From contig NZ_JAKDJE010000029.1 in the NCBI RefSeq assembly GCF_030454045.1, positions 1 to 34,562 on the forward strand: a stretch of 34,562 nucleotides of DNA. Direction: 5' to 3'. Source of the DNA: Psychrobacter sp. (GTDB taxonomy: Bacteria > Pseudomonadota > Gammaproteobacteria > Pseudomonadales > Moraxellaceae). Within the stretch, counting starts at the first letter, position 1; each line of letters begins with the position of its first letter. Below, in pieces: positions 1 through 8,536 of this stretch. The notes below the pieces were generated by a model, which worked only from the letters and a program-made list of their open reading frames with translations, was not told the DNA's origin and did no database searches. The translations under genes and the position numbers were made by a program.

Positions 1-66
1 GTAAGGTGTTGCTTATTTTTTTCAATGTTTTCTCAATTCTATACAGCCCCTACTAATATGGTTTTT

Positions 67-297
67 CTAATTGCTGTGTGATAATAACATAAGGGCAGAT
101 AGCAAAAAGTGCAAGTTTGCTAAAACAAACACAGGTATCATTAGAATCAAAGCATACAGGCCTTGAAATACTGGTGTTAAGCGACGCTGGTATTTTATAG
201 CGTTTGTGCCACAGTATTGGCAGTATTCTGTTAGTAACTTTTTGCTTATTCGCAACTTTTTTGTGCAAATCGTACGTGGAATTGGTTTCTTGCACGC
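67..297 (-). pseudogene. Possible remnant of a small zinc-ribbon membrane protein
   Basis: This minus-strand frame reads as a basic stretch (KKPIPRTICTKKLRISKKL), a CQYCGT zinc-knuckle, and then a hydrophobic helix (LYALILMIPVFVLANLHFLL) before a stop at 67. That layout, a Cys-rich head followed by one membrane helix, looks like a real small protein rather than chance. However, there is no ATG in frame upstream. The open frame runs back only to a TAA near position 344, and the only starts are weak (TTG at 255, no good ribosome binding site). A partner CxxC would be expected near KKACKKPI, but only one Cys is there. The most likely reading is a gene that has lost its start. It could also be a real 62-residue protein starting at the TTG, or a chance frame. 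Confidence 0.3.
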
Positions 298-420
298 TTT
301 CTTTATAAGAGTGTCGCCACTGTGACTATGTATTTGTTATTATAAGAAGTTATGCCAAGTGTCACCGTGTTTAATGGCTAGGTTTAGAAGAGACTTTGGC
401 CAGACACTTTGCTCGGTATA

Positions 421-459
421 TTTATGTCAGCACTTTATGTCAGCACTTTATGTCAGCAT
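421..459. repeat. Triple 13-bp tandem repeat before ftsK
   Basis: Three head-to-tail copies of TTTATGTCAGCAC lie at 421-433, 434-446 and 447-459. The last copy ends in T instead of C. The array ends 58 bp before the ftsK start codon, so it lies in the probable promoter or leader. Near-identity of the copies suggests recent slipped-strand duplication. It could also be a set of binding sites, because the spacing of 13 bp is a little over one helical turn. Confidence 0.8.
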
Positions 460-517
460 GATTAGACTTAGTCATGTATTGGCGACCATTTAGTATTAAC
501 AACAAGGCAGATTTTAC

Positions 518-3500
518 GTGATATCAGCACCGCTTATTGAGTATTTAAAAAAGGGAATATTTACCCTCCTTGGGTTAATACTGGCTGTTTATTTGTTTGT
601 TATTTTGATGACTTATACAGGCAATGATCCTAGTTGGTCGCACATCAGTAGTGATATGACGACCATTAACAATATGGGAGGGCAGACAGGCGCTTGGTTG
701 TCCGACTTGCTCTATAGCTTTTTTGGGTTTGGTGCATGGTGGTTTTTGGCCTTTGTGGTTTATGAGTCTATCCTTATTTGGTGGGACAATAAGCCAACGT
801 TTTGGCTGATGCGATTGGTTGCCTATGTATTTTTGCTGTTGAGTGCCAGTGCGCTCTTTGCACAGCTGATAGCGTTAGTCCAGCATGTGAGTAATCCCGC
901 CTCTATGGGCCTTGAAGGCGTGGCTGGCGGTATTATCGGTCTGGAGCTACAAGAGCGTTTGGCACAGCTTTTATCTCAGTGGGGCAGTGTGGTCTTTTTG
1001 ACTGTATTTGTTGTGATTACGGCTACATTTGCTTTCAATATCCATTGGCTTGCTATATATCATAAAGTAACGACATTATCTTGGCTTGGCTCTGGGTTAA
1101 AAAATAAAGAAGATGCTGCCGAGTTGGATGAGCAAAGTGAGGTGTCGCAAGACCGTGACAGTATCAAAGAGGGAAATCCCCAGCAAAAGGCAGAATATGA
1201 GCAATTGCCGCTTGAGCTGCAAGCAGCCGATCACTCGCAGAGCACTCATGATAAAGATAGCAGTGGCAGATTTAGCAATGTACTGTCGGACTTTTTATTG
1301 ACCTCAGGATTGGCGGATAGTGTCAAAGCCTCTATGGTAACCGCAAACGCGGCAATGACCTATAACGATGAAAATAGCGAAACGGCTGAGAAAACGAGCG
1401 CAACGACCAGTAATATCGCCGGTAGCACGATCAGTGGTACAAGAATATCAGCGGCAATAACACCTGCGGCGACGCCCGTACGTAAAGTGGAGCCAAGCTT
1501 TGCTTGGAATGACGCAACTACGGTTGATGATCTGCTTGCCAGTGAGCAAATGGCTCATCACACCCATACGATAGAGAGTGCTACGGCACCTGTGCCGCAC
1601 TATGCTCAGAGTGAAGCTGGTAATAAGATGCCACTAGATGAGATGGCACAAACCTCGGCGACGGCCTCAACGGTAGAGATATCCGCTCAATCAGATATAG
1701 CACCTCAAGAGTCAGTGACGCAGCCAACCATGGATGGATCCATTAATGCTCAAGCCGTTGAGCAAGCGACTGTCGAGCCTGAAGACGTGCATGTGGATAA
1801 TACAACCACCAGCGTCGATCAGTTAGCAGAAGCATGGTTGGCGGAGCATGGCGACCTATCAAACCCAGTCACAGAAAACCTCGTGCAAAGATCTGAGAGT
1901 GTCCAAGAGGCGACGGTGATTGAGCAGGCCGCAATTGAACAAACTGCAATTGAACAAGCTGCAATTGAGAAAGTAGTGCCTGAGCAGCGGGGACAAGAGC
2001 CGACAGCCGAATCGCTATCAGCACAGCCCGCTGCAACTGAGTCTTCTTATCAGTCGTCTGTCTCACAGACAGAGCCGTCCGATCATGATGAGCCAATCGC
2101 TGTACCTGAAGAGCAGAATATTCCAGCAGCTAGCGAGATTGCGCCAACGGTGTCAGATAGTGCAGATATGACACCGACCAATACGCCGCCTGCCAATCCC
2201 AAAGCTGCGCCAACTGTTGAAGCGGACAATACAGTCTCAAGCGCACAATCTATAATGCCTAACAAGCCATCTGTCAGCTTTGCGGTGCCAGAAGGCGATA
2301 GTAGCAACCATATCACGGATATGATGCCAGAAGATGACGGTGAAGACACGGCTTCACCCGTTATGCCGCATATCAGCGATGACGAAGCATTCAGCAAAAA
2401 ATCACGCTCAATGCAAACAGCGGCCTATCGTAACAGCCTAACACCTATTCCAGAAGTGTCTATATTGGACAAGCCAGATCCTGATCGTAAGCCTAGCTAT
2501 ACCGTCGCTGAGCTTGAACAATTATCTGAGCTGCTTGAGATCAAACTACAAGAGTTCAATGTAAAAGCCTCTGTAGTTAATGCCATACCAGGGCCTGTGG
2601 TGACTCGTTTTGAAGTCGAGCTGGCGGCTGGTGTCAAAGCCAGCAAAGTCACTGGTATCTCACGTGACTTGGCGCGTTCACTATCGATGGCCTCTTTGCG
2701 TGTGGTCGAAGTCATACCAGGCAAACCGTACATCGGTATTGAAGTGCCCAATAAAAAGCGAGAAATGGTACGCTTAATCGAGCTACTTAGTACCGAGATG
2801 TTCAAAGACCCTAAAGCACAAATCAGCATGGCGATGGGTAAAGACATTGGCGGTAACCCCATTATTACTGATCTGGCGCGTGCCCCGCATATGCTGGTTG
2901 CTGGTACCACAGGCTCTGGTAAATCGGTATTGGTCAACTCAATGCTATTATCGATGTTACTCAAGTACACGCCCAATCAATTGCGACTCATCTTGATTGA
3001 TCCAAAGCAGCTGGAGCTTGCCAACTACAATGACATTCCGCATCTGCTTACCCCAGTTGTTACTGACATGACTGAGGCGGCCAGTAGTTTGTCATGGTGT
3101 GTGGCCGAGATGGAGCGCCGCTATCAGTTGATGAGCTTGCTCAAGGTTCGTAAGCTCAACGAGTTTAATAAAAAGGTCATCGCGGCCGAAAAAGCGGGCA
3201 AGCCAATGCTCGATCCGTTATGGCGACCAAACGACAGCGTAAGTATCAGCCAAGCACCAAAGCTCAAAACGCTGCCCATGATTGTCATCGTCGCAGATGA
3301 GTTTGCCGATATGATTATGCAGGTGGGCAAGCAAGCTGAAGAGCTCATCACGCGCTTGGCCCAAAAATCACGGGCGGCCGGTATTCACTTGATGCTAGCC
3401 ACTCAGCGTCCATCAGTCGATGTCATCACGGGTTTGATTAAAGCCAACATTCCTGTGCGTGCAGCATTACGAGTCAACTCAAAAGTCGACTCACGGACGA

Positions 3501-3916
3501 TTTTGGACAGTGGCGGTGCTGAGGACATGCTCGGTAACGGTGATATGCTTTTCTTAGGTCCAGGACAGATTGAGCCAGATCGTGTGCATGGTGCTTATGT
3601 CAGTGATGAAGAGGTCAACCGTGTCTGTGATGCATGGCGTGAGCGCGGTGCCCCTGACTATATTGATAACATGGCTGGAAATTTTGAGCTATCTAGTCCG
3701 GGCGGTGGTAGCACAGCTAATGCCTCTGGTGAAGATGATGACCTATATAATGATGCCGTCGCCTTTATTATGGAAACGCGTAAGGTCTCAGCTTCTAGTA
3801 TCCAGCGTAAATTTAGTATCGGTTACAACCGTGCCGCCCGTATTGTTGACTCGATGGAAGAGGCGGGACTGGTCAGCTCGATGGGCAAAAGCGGTAAGCG
3901 TGAGCTGCTGATGTAG
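518..3916 (+). CDS. ftsK: DNA translocase FtsK
   Basis: FtsK is the septum-anchored DNA pump that clears chromosome ends through the closing division site and activates XerCD at dif. The 1132-residue product has the full layout. Membrane helices lie in about residues 14-185, a long acidic linker covers about 195-640, and then comes the RecA-like motor with Walker A GTTGSGKS at 796-803 and a Walker B strand ending in VIVADEF near 920-930. The DNA-reading gamma winged helix is at about 1070-1132. The start is GTG at 518 with AAGGCAG 7 bp upstream. The linker is rich in Ala, Glu, Thr and Ser and contains short repeats (AIEQ units at nt 1931-1969). The motor and gamma domains are conventional. 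A GAGA-loop terminator follows the stop directly, so the gene probably ends its own transcript. Confidence 0.97.
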   Translation: MISAPLIEYLKKGIFTLLGLILAVYLFVILMTYTGNDPSWSHISSDMTTINNMGGQTGAWLSDLLYSFFGFGAWWFLAFVVYESILIWWDNKPTFWLMRLVAYVFLLLSASALFAQLIALVQHVSNPASMGLEGVAGGIIGLELQERLAQLLSQWGSVVFLTVFVVITATFAFNIHWLAIYHKVTTLSWLGSGLKNKEDAAELDEQSEVSQDRDSIKEGNPQQKAEYEQLPLELQAADHSQSTHDKDSSGRFSNVLSDFLLTSGLADSVKASMVTANAAMTYNDENSETAEKTSATTSNIAGSTISGTRISAAITPAATPVRKVEPSFAWNDATTVDDLLASEQMAHHTHTIESATAPVPHYAQSEAGNKMPLDEMAQTSATASTVEISAQSDIAPQESVTQPTMDGSINAQAVEQATVEPEDVHVDNTTTSVDQLAEAWLAEHGDLSNPVTENLVQRSESVQEATVIEQAAIEQTAIEQAAIEKVVPEQRGQEPTAESLSAQPAATESSYQSSVSQTEPSDHDEPIAVPEEQNIPAASEIAPTVSDSADMTPTNTPPANPKAAPTVEADNTVSSAQSIMPNKPSVSFAVPEGDSSNHITDMMPEDDGEDTASPVMPHISDDEAFSKKSRSMQTAAYRNSLTPIPEVSILDKPDPDRKPSYTVAELEQLSELLEIKLQEFNVKASVVNAIPGPVVTRFEVELAAGVKASKVTGISRDLARSLSMASLRVVEVIPGKPYIGIEVPNKKREMVRLIELLSTEMFKDPKAQISMAMGKDIGGNPIITDLARAPHMLVAGTTGSGKSVLVNSMLLSMLLKYTPNQLRLILIDPKQLELANYNDIPHLLTPVVTDMTEAASSLSWCVAEMERRYQLMSLLKVRKLNEFNKKVIAAEKAGKPMLDPLWRPNDSVSISQAPKLKTLPMIVIVADEFADMIMQVGKQAEELITRLAQKSRAAGIHLMLATQRPSVDVITGLIKANIPVRAALRVNSKVDSRTILDSGGAEDMLGNGDMLFLGPGQIEPDRVHGAYVSDEEVNRVCDAWRERGAPDYIDNMAGNFELSSPGGGSTANASGEDDDLYNDAVAFIMETRKVSASSIQRKFSIGYNRAARIVDSMEEAGLVSSMGKSGKRELLM
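1931..1969 (+). repeat. 15-bp repeats inside the FtsK linker
   Basis: GCAATTGAACAAACT (1931-1945), GCAATTGAACAAGCT (1946-1960) and a partial copy GCAATTGAG (1961-1969) encode repeated AIEQ(T/A) units in the disordered linker. The in-frame length means copy number can change without breaking the protein. Confidence 0.75.
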
Positions 3917-3950
3917 TATTTATGATTGAGCATTTAGTGCATAAGGAAGA

Positions 3951-3979
3951 AGCGAGTCATGAGAATGGCTCGCTTTTTT
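3951..3979 (+). terminator. Terminator after ftsK
   Basis: AGCGAGTCAT, a GAGA loop, then ATGGCTCGCT form a 10-bp stem with one G-U pair, followed directly by a T run (3974-3979). This is a textbook intrinsic terminator 35 bp after the ftsK stop. Confidence 0.92.
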
Positions 3980-4145
3980 ATTGGGGTGATATCCATGTAT
4001 AAGAGAAGCACTATACAGCCCGTCAAATGACCAGTGAGTTTGTTTATCAACCATAAGTCGTGGTTTTTTATAATAAACTGACAGTTACTGATGAAATAGA
4101 TATTTAAAAAATCTTACTACAATTACTCTCCAAGGAAGGTTGGTT

Positions 4146-5639
4146 ATGTTTAAAGAATATACCCAGTACGATGCACTCGCCTTAGCGGCACTGGTCAATT
4201 CAGGTGAGGTCAGTGCAAAGGAGCTATTAGACGCCGCCGTTTATCAGGCCAATAAACTCAATCCCAAGCTAAATGCCATTATTCACCGTTTCGATGAGCG
4301 CGCTTACAACGCGGCGCAGGCAGGACTGCCTTCTGGCGTATTTACTGGCGTGCCGTATTTGCTAAAAGATTTATCATTTAGCTTCGCAGATGAACCCATT
4401 ACAATGGGCAGCCGCAGCGTCAATATCCTCTCAGAAAAAGACAGCGAAATCGTCAAACGCATGAAAGCGACAGGCGTCAATACCTTTGGCAAAACCAATA
4501 CGCCAGAGTTTGGCTTGATTATCACCACTGAGCCAAAAGCCCATGGCGCCACTCACAACCCGTTTAAAAAAGGCTATAGCTCTGGTGGCTCGTCGGGTGG
4601 TAGTGCCGCGGCAGTGGCGAGCGGTATCGTACCGATGGCAGGCGGCGGTGATGGTGGCGGTTCGATACGTTTTCCATCTGCCTGGTGCGGTGCGTTTGGC
4701 TTAAAACCAAGCCGTGGCCGCAATCCGCTTGGCCCTAATCTTGGTGAAGGCTGGGATGGGGCAGTGGCCGACCATGTGATTACGCGTTCGGTACGTGACA
4801 GTGCCGCGATGCTCGATGCCACCAGTGGCGTGGAGATTGGTGCGCCTTATGTCATTGCGCCGCCAGACGGCACGTTTTTGCAAGCGGCGATGCGCGCGCC
4901 AAGGCCATTGAAAATCGCTTTGCAGCAGCAGCCATTGATTGCCAATACCGTAGTGGACAAAGAAGTATTTGCTGTACTGAAGCAAACCGCTAAGCAGCTA
5001 GAATCGATGGGGCATCAAGTGATATCTGCTGAGCCAAATATCAATATCGAGCAGTTTTGGCATGACTTTATCGTCGTGGTCTGCGCGCATACCGCTTTTA
5101 CGATTGATAATATCGAGCGCGAGTTTGGGCCCGCCCATATCAAAAACCTAGAGCCGCAAACCTATAATATGGCGCTACTCGGACGTTCGCTATCAGCAGT
5201 GGATTTGGTTCATGCCAAGCATGGCTGGCATCACAGTCAATATCAGACGGGTCTATTGCTCAATAATTACGATATGATTTTGTCGCCGACTGTACCGACA
5301 CCTGCGGTCAAACACGGTGTGCTACCGCCCAGTCGTATGGATGAGATGATGATGCGTAGCGCTGGGGTGCTCAATAAAGGGTTTGACATGGGTAGATATG
5401 CCTTTAAGTCAGGCATGATCGAAAAGCTAAGCGCCCCTGTGCTAGGAAAAATGGGCTTTACGTTATTGGGCAATGTCACAGGATTGCCAGCAATGTCAGT
5501 GCCAGTCGGCATGAGTAAAAAAGGCTTACCAATTGGCATGCAACTCATCGGGCGTATGAATGACGAGGCGACGCTGCTAAGTCTGGCAGGTGAGATGGAG
5601 CGTGCGGGTTTATTTACCAAACCTGCTTTTGAGAAGTAG
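4146..5639 (+). CDS. Amidase, 6-aminohexanoate-cyclic-dimer hydrolase-like
   Basis: This is a 497-residue amidase-signature enzyme, which hydrolyses an amide with a Ser-cisSer-Lys triad. The triad is visible as K74 (in LLKDLSF), S149 (in SSGGSSGGS) and S173 (in GGGSIRF). The spacings of 75 and 24 match the family. The block MAGGGDGGGSIRFPSAWCG resembles the NylA-like branch, named after hydrolysis of a cyclic nylon dimer, rather than GatA of the tRNA amidotransferase, and no gatB or gatC is nearby. The true substrate cannot be read from sequence; many members act on unknown amides. ATG 4146 is preferred over the in-frame TTG at 4140 because AAGGAAGG (4132-4139) lies 6 bp before the ATG. There is no signal peptide, so it is probably cytoplasmic. 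Confidence 0.9.
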   Translation: MFKEYTQYDALALAALVNSGEVSAKELLDAAVYQANKLNPKLNAIIHRFDERAYNAAQAGLPSGVFTGVPYLLKDLSFSFADEPITMGSRSVNILSEKDSEIVKRMKATGVNTFGKTNTPEFGLIITTEPKAHGATHNPFKKGYSSGGSSGGSAAAVASGIVPMAGGGDGGGSIRFPSAWCGAFGLKPSRGRNPLGPNLGEGWDGAVADHVITRSVRDSAAMLDATSGVEIGAPYVIAPPDGTFLQAAMRAPRPLKIALQQQPLIANTVVDKEVFAVLKQTAKQLESMGHQVISAEPNINIEQFWHDFIVVVCAHTAFTIDNIEREFGPAHIKNLEPQTYNMALLGRSLSAVDLVHAKHGWHHSQYQTGLLLNNYDMILSPTVPTPAVKHGVLPPSRMDEMMMRSAGVLNKGFDMGRYAFKSGMIEKLSAPVLGKMGFTLLGNVTGLPAMSVPVGMSKKGLPIGMQLIGRMNDEATLLSLAGEMERAGLFTKPAFEK

Positions 5640-5645
5640 GTTTGG
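5617..5645 (+). terminator. Hairpin overlapping the amidase stop codon
   Basis: CCAAACCTGCTT, loop TTGAG, then AAGTAGGTTTGG form a 12-bp stem with one G-U pair. The amidase stop TAG (5637-5639) lies in the second arm. The following tract (TTTGTGTGCTTT) is only moderately T-rich. It sits between convergent genes and could stop transcription from either side. Confidence 0.55.
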
Positions 5646-5688
5646 TTTGTGTGCTTTAATTAGATAAGTAGGAAATAGTAAATAGAAG

Positions 5689-6582
5689 CTAATCAAAGCG
5701 GTAAATATCCATGCCTAGGCTGTGATGCGCCATGCTTTGATGAACAACCGAGACGCGTTGACCAGCCCCTAGTGCAAAAAACAGCGGCAACAAATGCTCA
5801 TCACTAGGGTGAATGTCTTTGTACTCTGGGTATTGCTGCCAATCGAGCGCAGTAGGGATATCTGTCTTGAGCTGCTGGAGCAACCACTGCTTAAAGGATT
5901 TGGCGGCTTGGTCAATGCTATCGGCATCCCAGCGCAGTGCTTGTAAGTTGTGGGTGATATTGCCTGAGCCAATCACCAAGATCTGCTCATCACGCAGCCG
6001 CGCAAGCTGCGCGCCTAACTGGTAGCAGGACACACTATCGTAATGCTGCGGTAGTGACACTTGGACGATAGGCACATCCGCCTCTGGGTACAGGTGTTTG
6101 AGCGGTGCCCAAACGCCATGATCGCAGGCGCGTACAGGGTTGACGCTACACGTAATACCACGCGCGCTGAGCTGCTGAGCGAGTGTCTCAGCCAGTGCTG
6201 GCTGACCTGAGACAGGATACTGAAGCTCATAAAGCTCAGGCACAAAACCTGAAAAATCATGCCATGTCTTTGGTCGCGGGTTACTACTGATCTCAAGCTT
6301 TGCTGATTGCCAGTGGGCGGACATAATGACGATAGCGCGTGGCTTAGGTAAGTTTTGCCCCATACGTGCGAGTGCGCTGGTCGTCGCAGACTGCTCAACT
6401 GCAAGCGTGGGGGCGCCGTGCGAGATGAACAGCGCTGGGAGCGTCGAGGTGGTGGATGGTACAGCAGACGCACTTTCCCATGCCGCAGCAGAAGTAATAG
6501 GCATCTGTATCTGCTCGCGATGAGTGTCACGCTGCTGCGTAGTATAAGAGGCGTTAGGTGTCGCGCTTTTTGGATATGTCAT
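5689..6582 (-). CDS. ygiD: DODA-type extradiol dioxygenase (YgiD-like)
   Basis: This is a class III extradiol ring-cleavage dioxygenase of the 4,5-DOPA dioxygenase family, which binds one metal through histidines and opens catechol-type rings. Candidate metal ligands are H55 (LFISHGAP), H90 (MSAHW), H155 (CDHGVW) and H263 (SDEHLLPL). The 35-residue gap between the first two matches E. coli YgiD. The product as drawn is 297 residues, about 25-35 longer than usual. The first roughly 45 residues are Thr/Ser/Gln-rich and unlike the family, so a start at Met27 (near 6504) is possible. Neither start has a strong ribosome binding site. The physiological substrate is unknown. It lies 82 bp after rlmH on the same strand and may share its transcript. 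Confidence 0.88.
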   Translation of the reverse strand: MTYPKSATPNASYTTQQRDTHREQIQMPITSAAAWESASAVPSTTSTLPALFISHGAPTLAVEQSATTSALARMGQNLPKPRAIVIMSAHWQSAKLEISSNPRPKTWHDFSGFVPELYELQYPVSGQPALAETLAQQLSARGITCSVNPVRACDHGVWAPLKHLYPEADVPIVQVSLPQHYDSVSCYQLGAQLARLRDEQILVIGSGNITHNLQALRWDADSIDQAAKSFKQWLLQQLKTDIPTALDWQQYPEYKDIHPSDEHLLPLFFALGAGQRVSVVHQSMAHHSLGMDIYRFD

Positions 6583-6664
6583 GTGCCATTTATTAGGGCG
6601 TACGCTGGTTTTTCAATCTATTTTGGGATTGACGTTTTAAATCAAAAAAAAGCTTGGGGTTTGG

Positions 6665-7153
6665 TTAATTACCGCGATGATACGGGTGGTTGTTATTGAT
6701 ACTCATCGCGCGATAGAGCTGCTCCATCAGTACCACGCGTACCAGTGGATGCGGTAGGGTCAACGCTGATAGTGACCACTTTACATCCGCCTTTGCTAAT
6801 ACCTCTGGCGATACGCCATCTGCACCGCCGATGACCAACGCAATATCATCACCTTGCTGCATGCCATCAGCGAGTTTATCAGCCAATCCTTCCGTTGAAA
6901 TCATCTTACCTTTGACGTCTAGTACCCATAATTGCTCACGGCTCGCGGCATTATGAGCGGTCAATATCGCTTGACCTTCTTGCTCACGGTACTGTGCTAG
7001 ATTGGCATCTGATGGGTTTTTTGCCCGTTTTGCAGCGGCAATCTCTATAATCTCTGTGCTCAGCATGGGCTGAATACGCTTAAAATACTCATCAAAACCT
7101 GTTTGCACCCAGCTAGGCATCTTATTGCCAACGGTCAAAATTCTTACCTTCAT
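6665..7153 (-). CDS. rlmH: 23S rRNA pseudouridine-1915 N3-methyltransferase RlmH
   Basis: RlmH is a SPOUT-fold, SAM-dependent enzyme that methylates N3 of pseudouridine 1915 in helix 69 of 23S rRNA on the assembled ribosome. The protein carries the family start (KVRILTVGNKMPSWVQTGF), the SAM-pocket loop LVIGGADGVSP, and the diagnostic C-terminus (LPHPLVRVVLMEQLYRA, ending in NNHPYHRGN). An upstream ATG at 7165 is in frame, but the family normally begins at the MK(V/L) residue, so I place the start at 7153, giving 162 residues. Neither start has a clear ribosome binding site. The gene follows the DUF421 gene by 89 bp; a hairpin lies in that gap. Confidence 0.95.
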   Translation of the reverse strand: MKVRILTVGNKMPSWVQTGFDEYFKRIQPMLSTEIIEIAAAKRAKNPSDANLAQYREQEGQAILTAHNAASREQLWVLDVKGKMISTEGLADKLADGMQQGDDIALVIGGADGVSPEVLAKADVKWSLSALTLPHPLVRVVLMEQLYRAMSINNNHPYHRGN

Positions 7154-7192
7154 AGTACGTACCATTTTTTAAATTGAAAAATTTTTACATTC

Positions 7193-7229
7193 GAGCACTG
7201 AATCTGAGTATTGATAGCCCTCAGTGCTC
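7193..7229 (-). terminator. Hairpin between the DUF421 gene and rlmH
   Basis: GAGCACTGA (7193-7201) and TCAGTGCTC (7221-7229) form a perfect 9-bp stem around a 19-nt loop. On the minus strand it follows the DUF421 stop and is followed by GAATGTAAAAATTTTT. A weak or partial terminator is plausible, since the T run is displaced from the stem by several bases. Confidence 0.4.
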
Positions 7230-7242
7230 AATTATCTAATCA

Positions 7243-7791
7243 CTACATCAAAGGGGTAATGGTCTCTGACACGCTATGATCTACATCCTGCTCATCATCA
7301 CTCGTATCGGCTTGGCGTTGTTTTGGAATCACGCTGAGTTTGGCATCAGACTCGAAGACAATGGCTTCGATATCATCAAAATTATTGATACCTTCAGCGC
7401 GCATCGCACATTCGATCTCTTGACGAGTCAGGCGCTCGGCCCGCATTGCTTCTGGCAAAAACTGCCCTTGATAAAAGACAATACGTGGATCAGATAGAAT
7501 AACACTGCTAAATTGCGGTGAGATAGAGGCGTATTTGGTTATCAAAAACTGTAAGAGATAGAGTACCAATATCGACGAAGCCCCTTCAATAAAAGGGATG
7601 TTTTTGAGCAAAATGGTACTGGCACCCAATGAGCCAATCATGACGGTCACGATCCAGTCAAAGTTATTGAGCTGTGACGTCGATCGTTTACCAGAGGCTT
7701 TGGTCACCAACACAATCAACACGTAGACCATAAAGGTCGTTAAAACAATGCGACCGAGCTTATCTATGTTGTCAAAAAAAACCGTTTCCAT
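7243..7791 (-). CDS. DUF421 membrane protein (YetF-like)
   Basis: This 182-residue protein belongs to the DUF421 family, which has membrane helices followed by a small alpha/beta cytosolic domain. Three hydrophobic segments are visible in about residues 12-90 (LGRIVLTTFMVYVLIVLVT, DWIVTVMIGSLGASTILL, and a third ending LVLYLLQFLI). They are followed by the typical cytosolic part (SDPRIVFYQGQFLPEAMRAE, then ERLTRQEIECAMRAEGI). The C-terminal 30 residues are acidic and probably disordered. The start at 7791 is preferred to an ATG 10 codons upstream because GGAGC (7799-7803 on the minus strand) is correctly spaced only for 7791. The molecular function is not known. Confidence 0.88.
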   Translation of the reverse strand: METVFFDNIDKLGRIVLTTFMVYVLIVLVTKASGKRSTSQLNNFDWIVTVMIGSLGASTILLKNIPFIEGASSILVLYLLQFLITKYASISPQFSSVILSDPRIVFYQGQFLPEAMRAERLTRQEIECAMRAEGINNFDDIEAIVFESDAKLSVIPKQRQADTSDDEQDVDHSVSETITPLM

Positions 7792-7917
7792 GATGTTTGC
7801 TCCTATTATAAAGTAAAACAAATAACCGCTAAAATTTGACTGCTCAAAGTTAGCCTAACGGATTTTACGTATGAGTAGGAGAAAACTTTGTAGTGCCTTG
7901 TATAGAGTCGGCAACCC

Positions 7918-8403
7918 TCAGGCTGTTTTGGAAGTAGGGTTCAAAAAATGATTGATGGCCCATAGGCTGATACGTGCGCCAACCAAGGTCAATACCAGCA
8001 TCATGACGAGAGAAGAGAGCAGCGGTAGAGGCCGCGCCGCTGCCATCTCGAGTAGTACCTCACGGCTGACCGCATCAAACAACCAAAACCATATTGCCAA
8101 AAAATAAATAATCGTCAGCAGCCAAACTGCCCCAACGCTGCCAAACATGAGCCGGTTGATTTCATGTTTAGCCAAGGCACGCTGCTGATGTTTGATGAAT
8201 TTGCTGACCGCAATATAAGCACCAACAACGATAGAGACCATCATGACCAGCTGAGCGTTAAGCGCAATTTTGGTTTGTATTATCATAAAAAGAGCACTGG
8301 CAAGAATGTAGCCAATCACAAAAAAGCCAACATATTGCATAAGCTTGGGCCGATTTGGTGCAAACGTTTGTGACTGATGAGAATGGTTTGGCTGGCGTGA
8401 CAT
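7918..8403 (-). CDS. Small four-helix membrane protein (ABZJ_00895-like)
   Basis: The protein has 161 residues, with a short polar N-terminus and four hydrophobic segments at about residues 22-42, 50-66, 87-108 and 127-147. The pattern of a short first pair of helices, a basic loop (KFIKHQQRALAKHEINRL), and a second pair resembles the ABZJ_00895 family of uncharacterised Acinetobacter membrane proteins. I make that link from memory and only at moderate confidence. AAAGGG precedes the ATG at 8403 with about 7 bp spacing, which supports the start. No function can be assigned. It lies between dacB (133 bp upstream) and the DUF421 gene (126 bp downstream), all on one strand. Confidence 0.75.
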   Translation of the reverse strand: MSRQPNHSHQSQTFAPNRPKLMQYVGFFVIGYILASALFMIIQTKIALNAQLVMMVSIVVGAYIAVSKFIKHQQRALAKHEINRLMFGSVGAVWLLTIIYFLAIWFWLFDAVSREVLLEMAAARPLPLLSSLVMMLVLTLVGARISLWAINHFLNPTSKTA

Positions 8404-8536
8404 AGACGACCCTTTATAACAATAAGTTTTTTAGATTATAACAATGATGGTTGCCATCGCGCTCATCACAATACTTGAGTCAAGCGATCAATGATGACTT
8501 TGCGGCCATGCTCTACAAGTGTCATGAGCGATATCA

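Larger units (their letters stand above)
1..517. other. AT-rich spacer upstream of ftsK
   Basis: Apart from the degenerate minus-strand frame at 67-297 and the tandem repeat at 421-459, I see no convincing gene here. The ftsK ribosome binding site (AAGGCAG at 504-510) sits at its right end. No sigma-70 promoter with both good hexamers was obvious. Confidence 0.5.

Noticed and set aside
2497..2976. 159-codon open frame on the minus strand inside ftsK
   Set aside because: It is antisense to the conserved motor domain and has low-complexity Ser/Thr/Leu composition with no ribosome binding site.
4146..5639. Calling the amidase GatA
   Set aside because: No gatB or gatC is adjacent, and the GGGDGGGSIRFP region fits the NylA-like branch better.
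6015..6530. 171-codon open frame overlapping the dioxygenase gene in another minus-strand frame
   Set aside because: The overlapping frame has clear metal-ligand motifs; this one has basic, Leu/Ser/Arg-rich sequence typical of a shadow.
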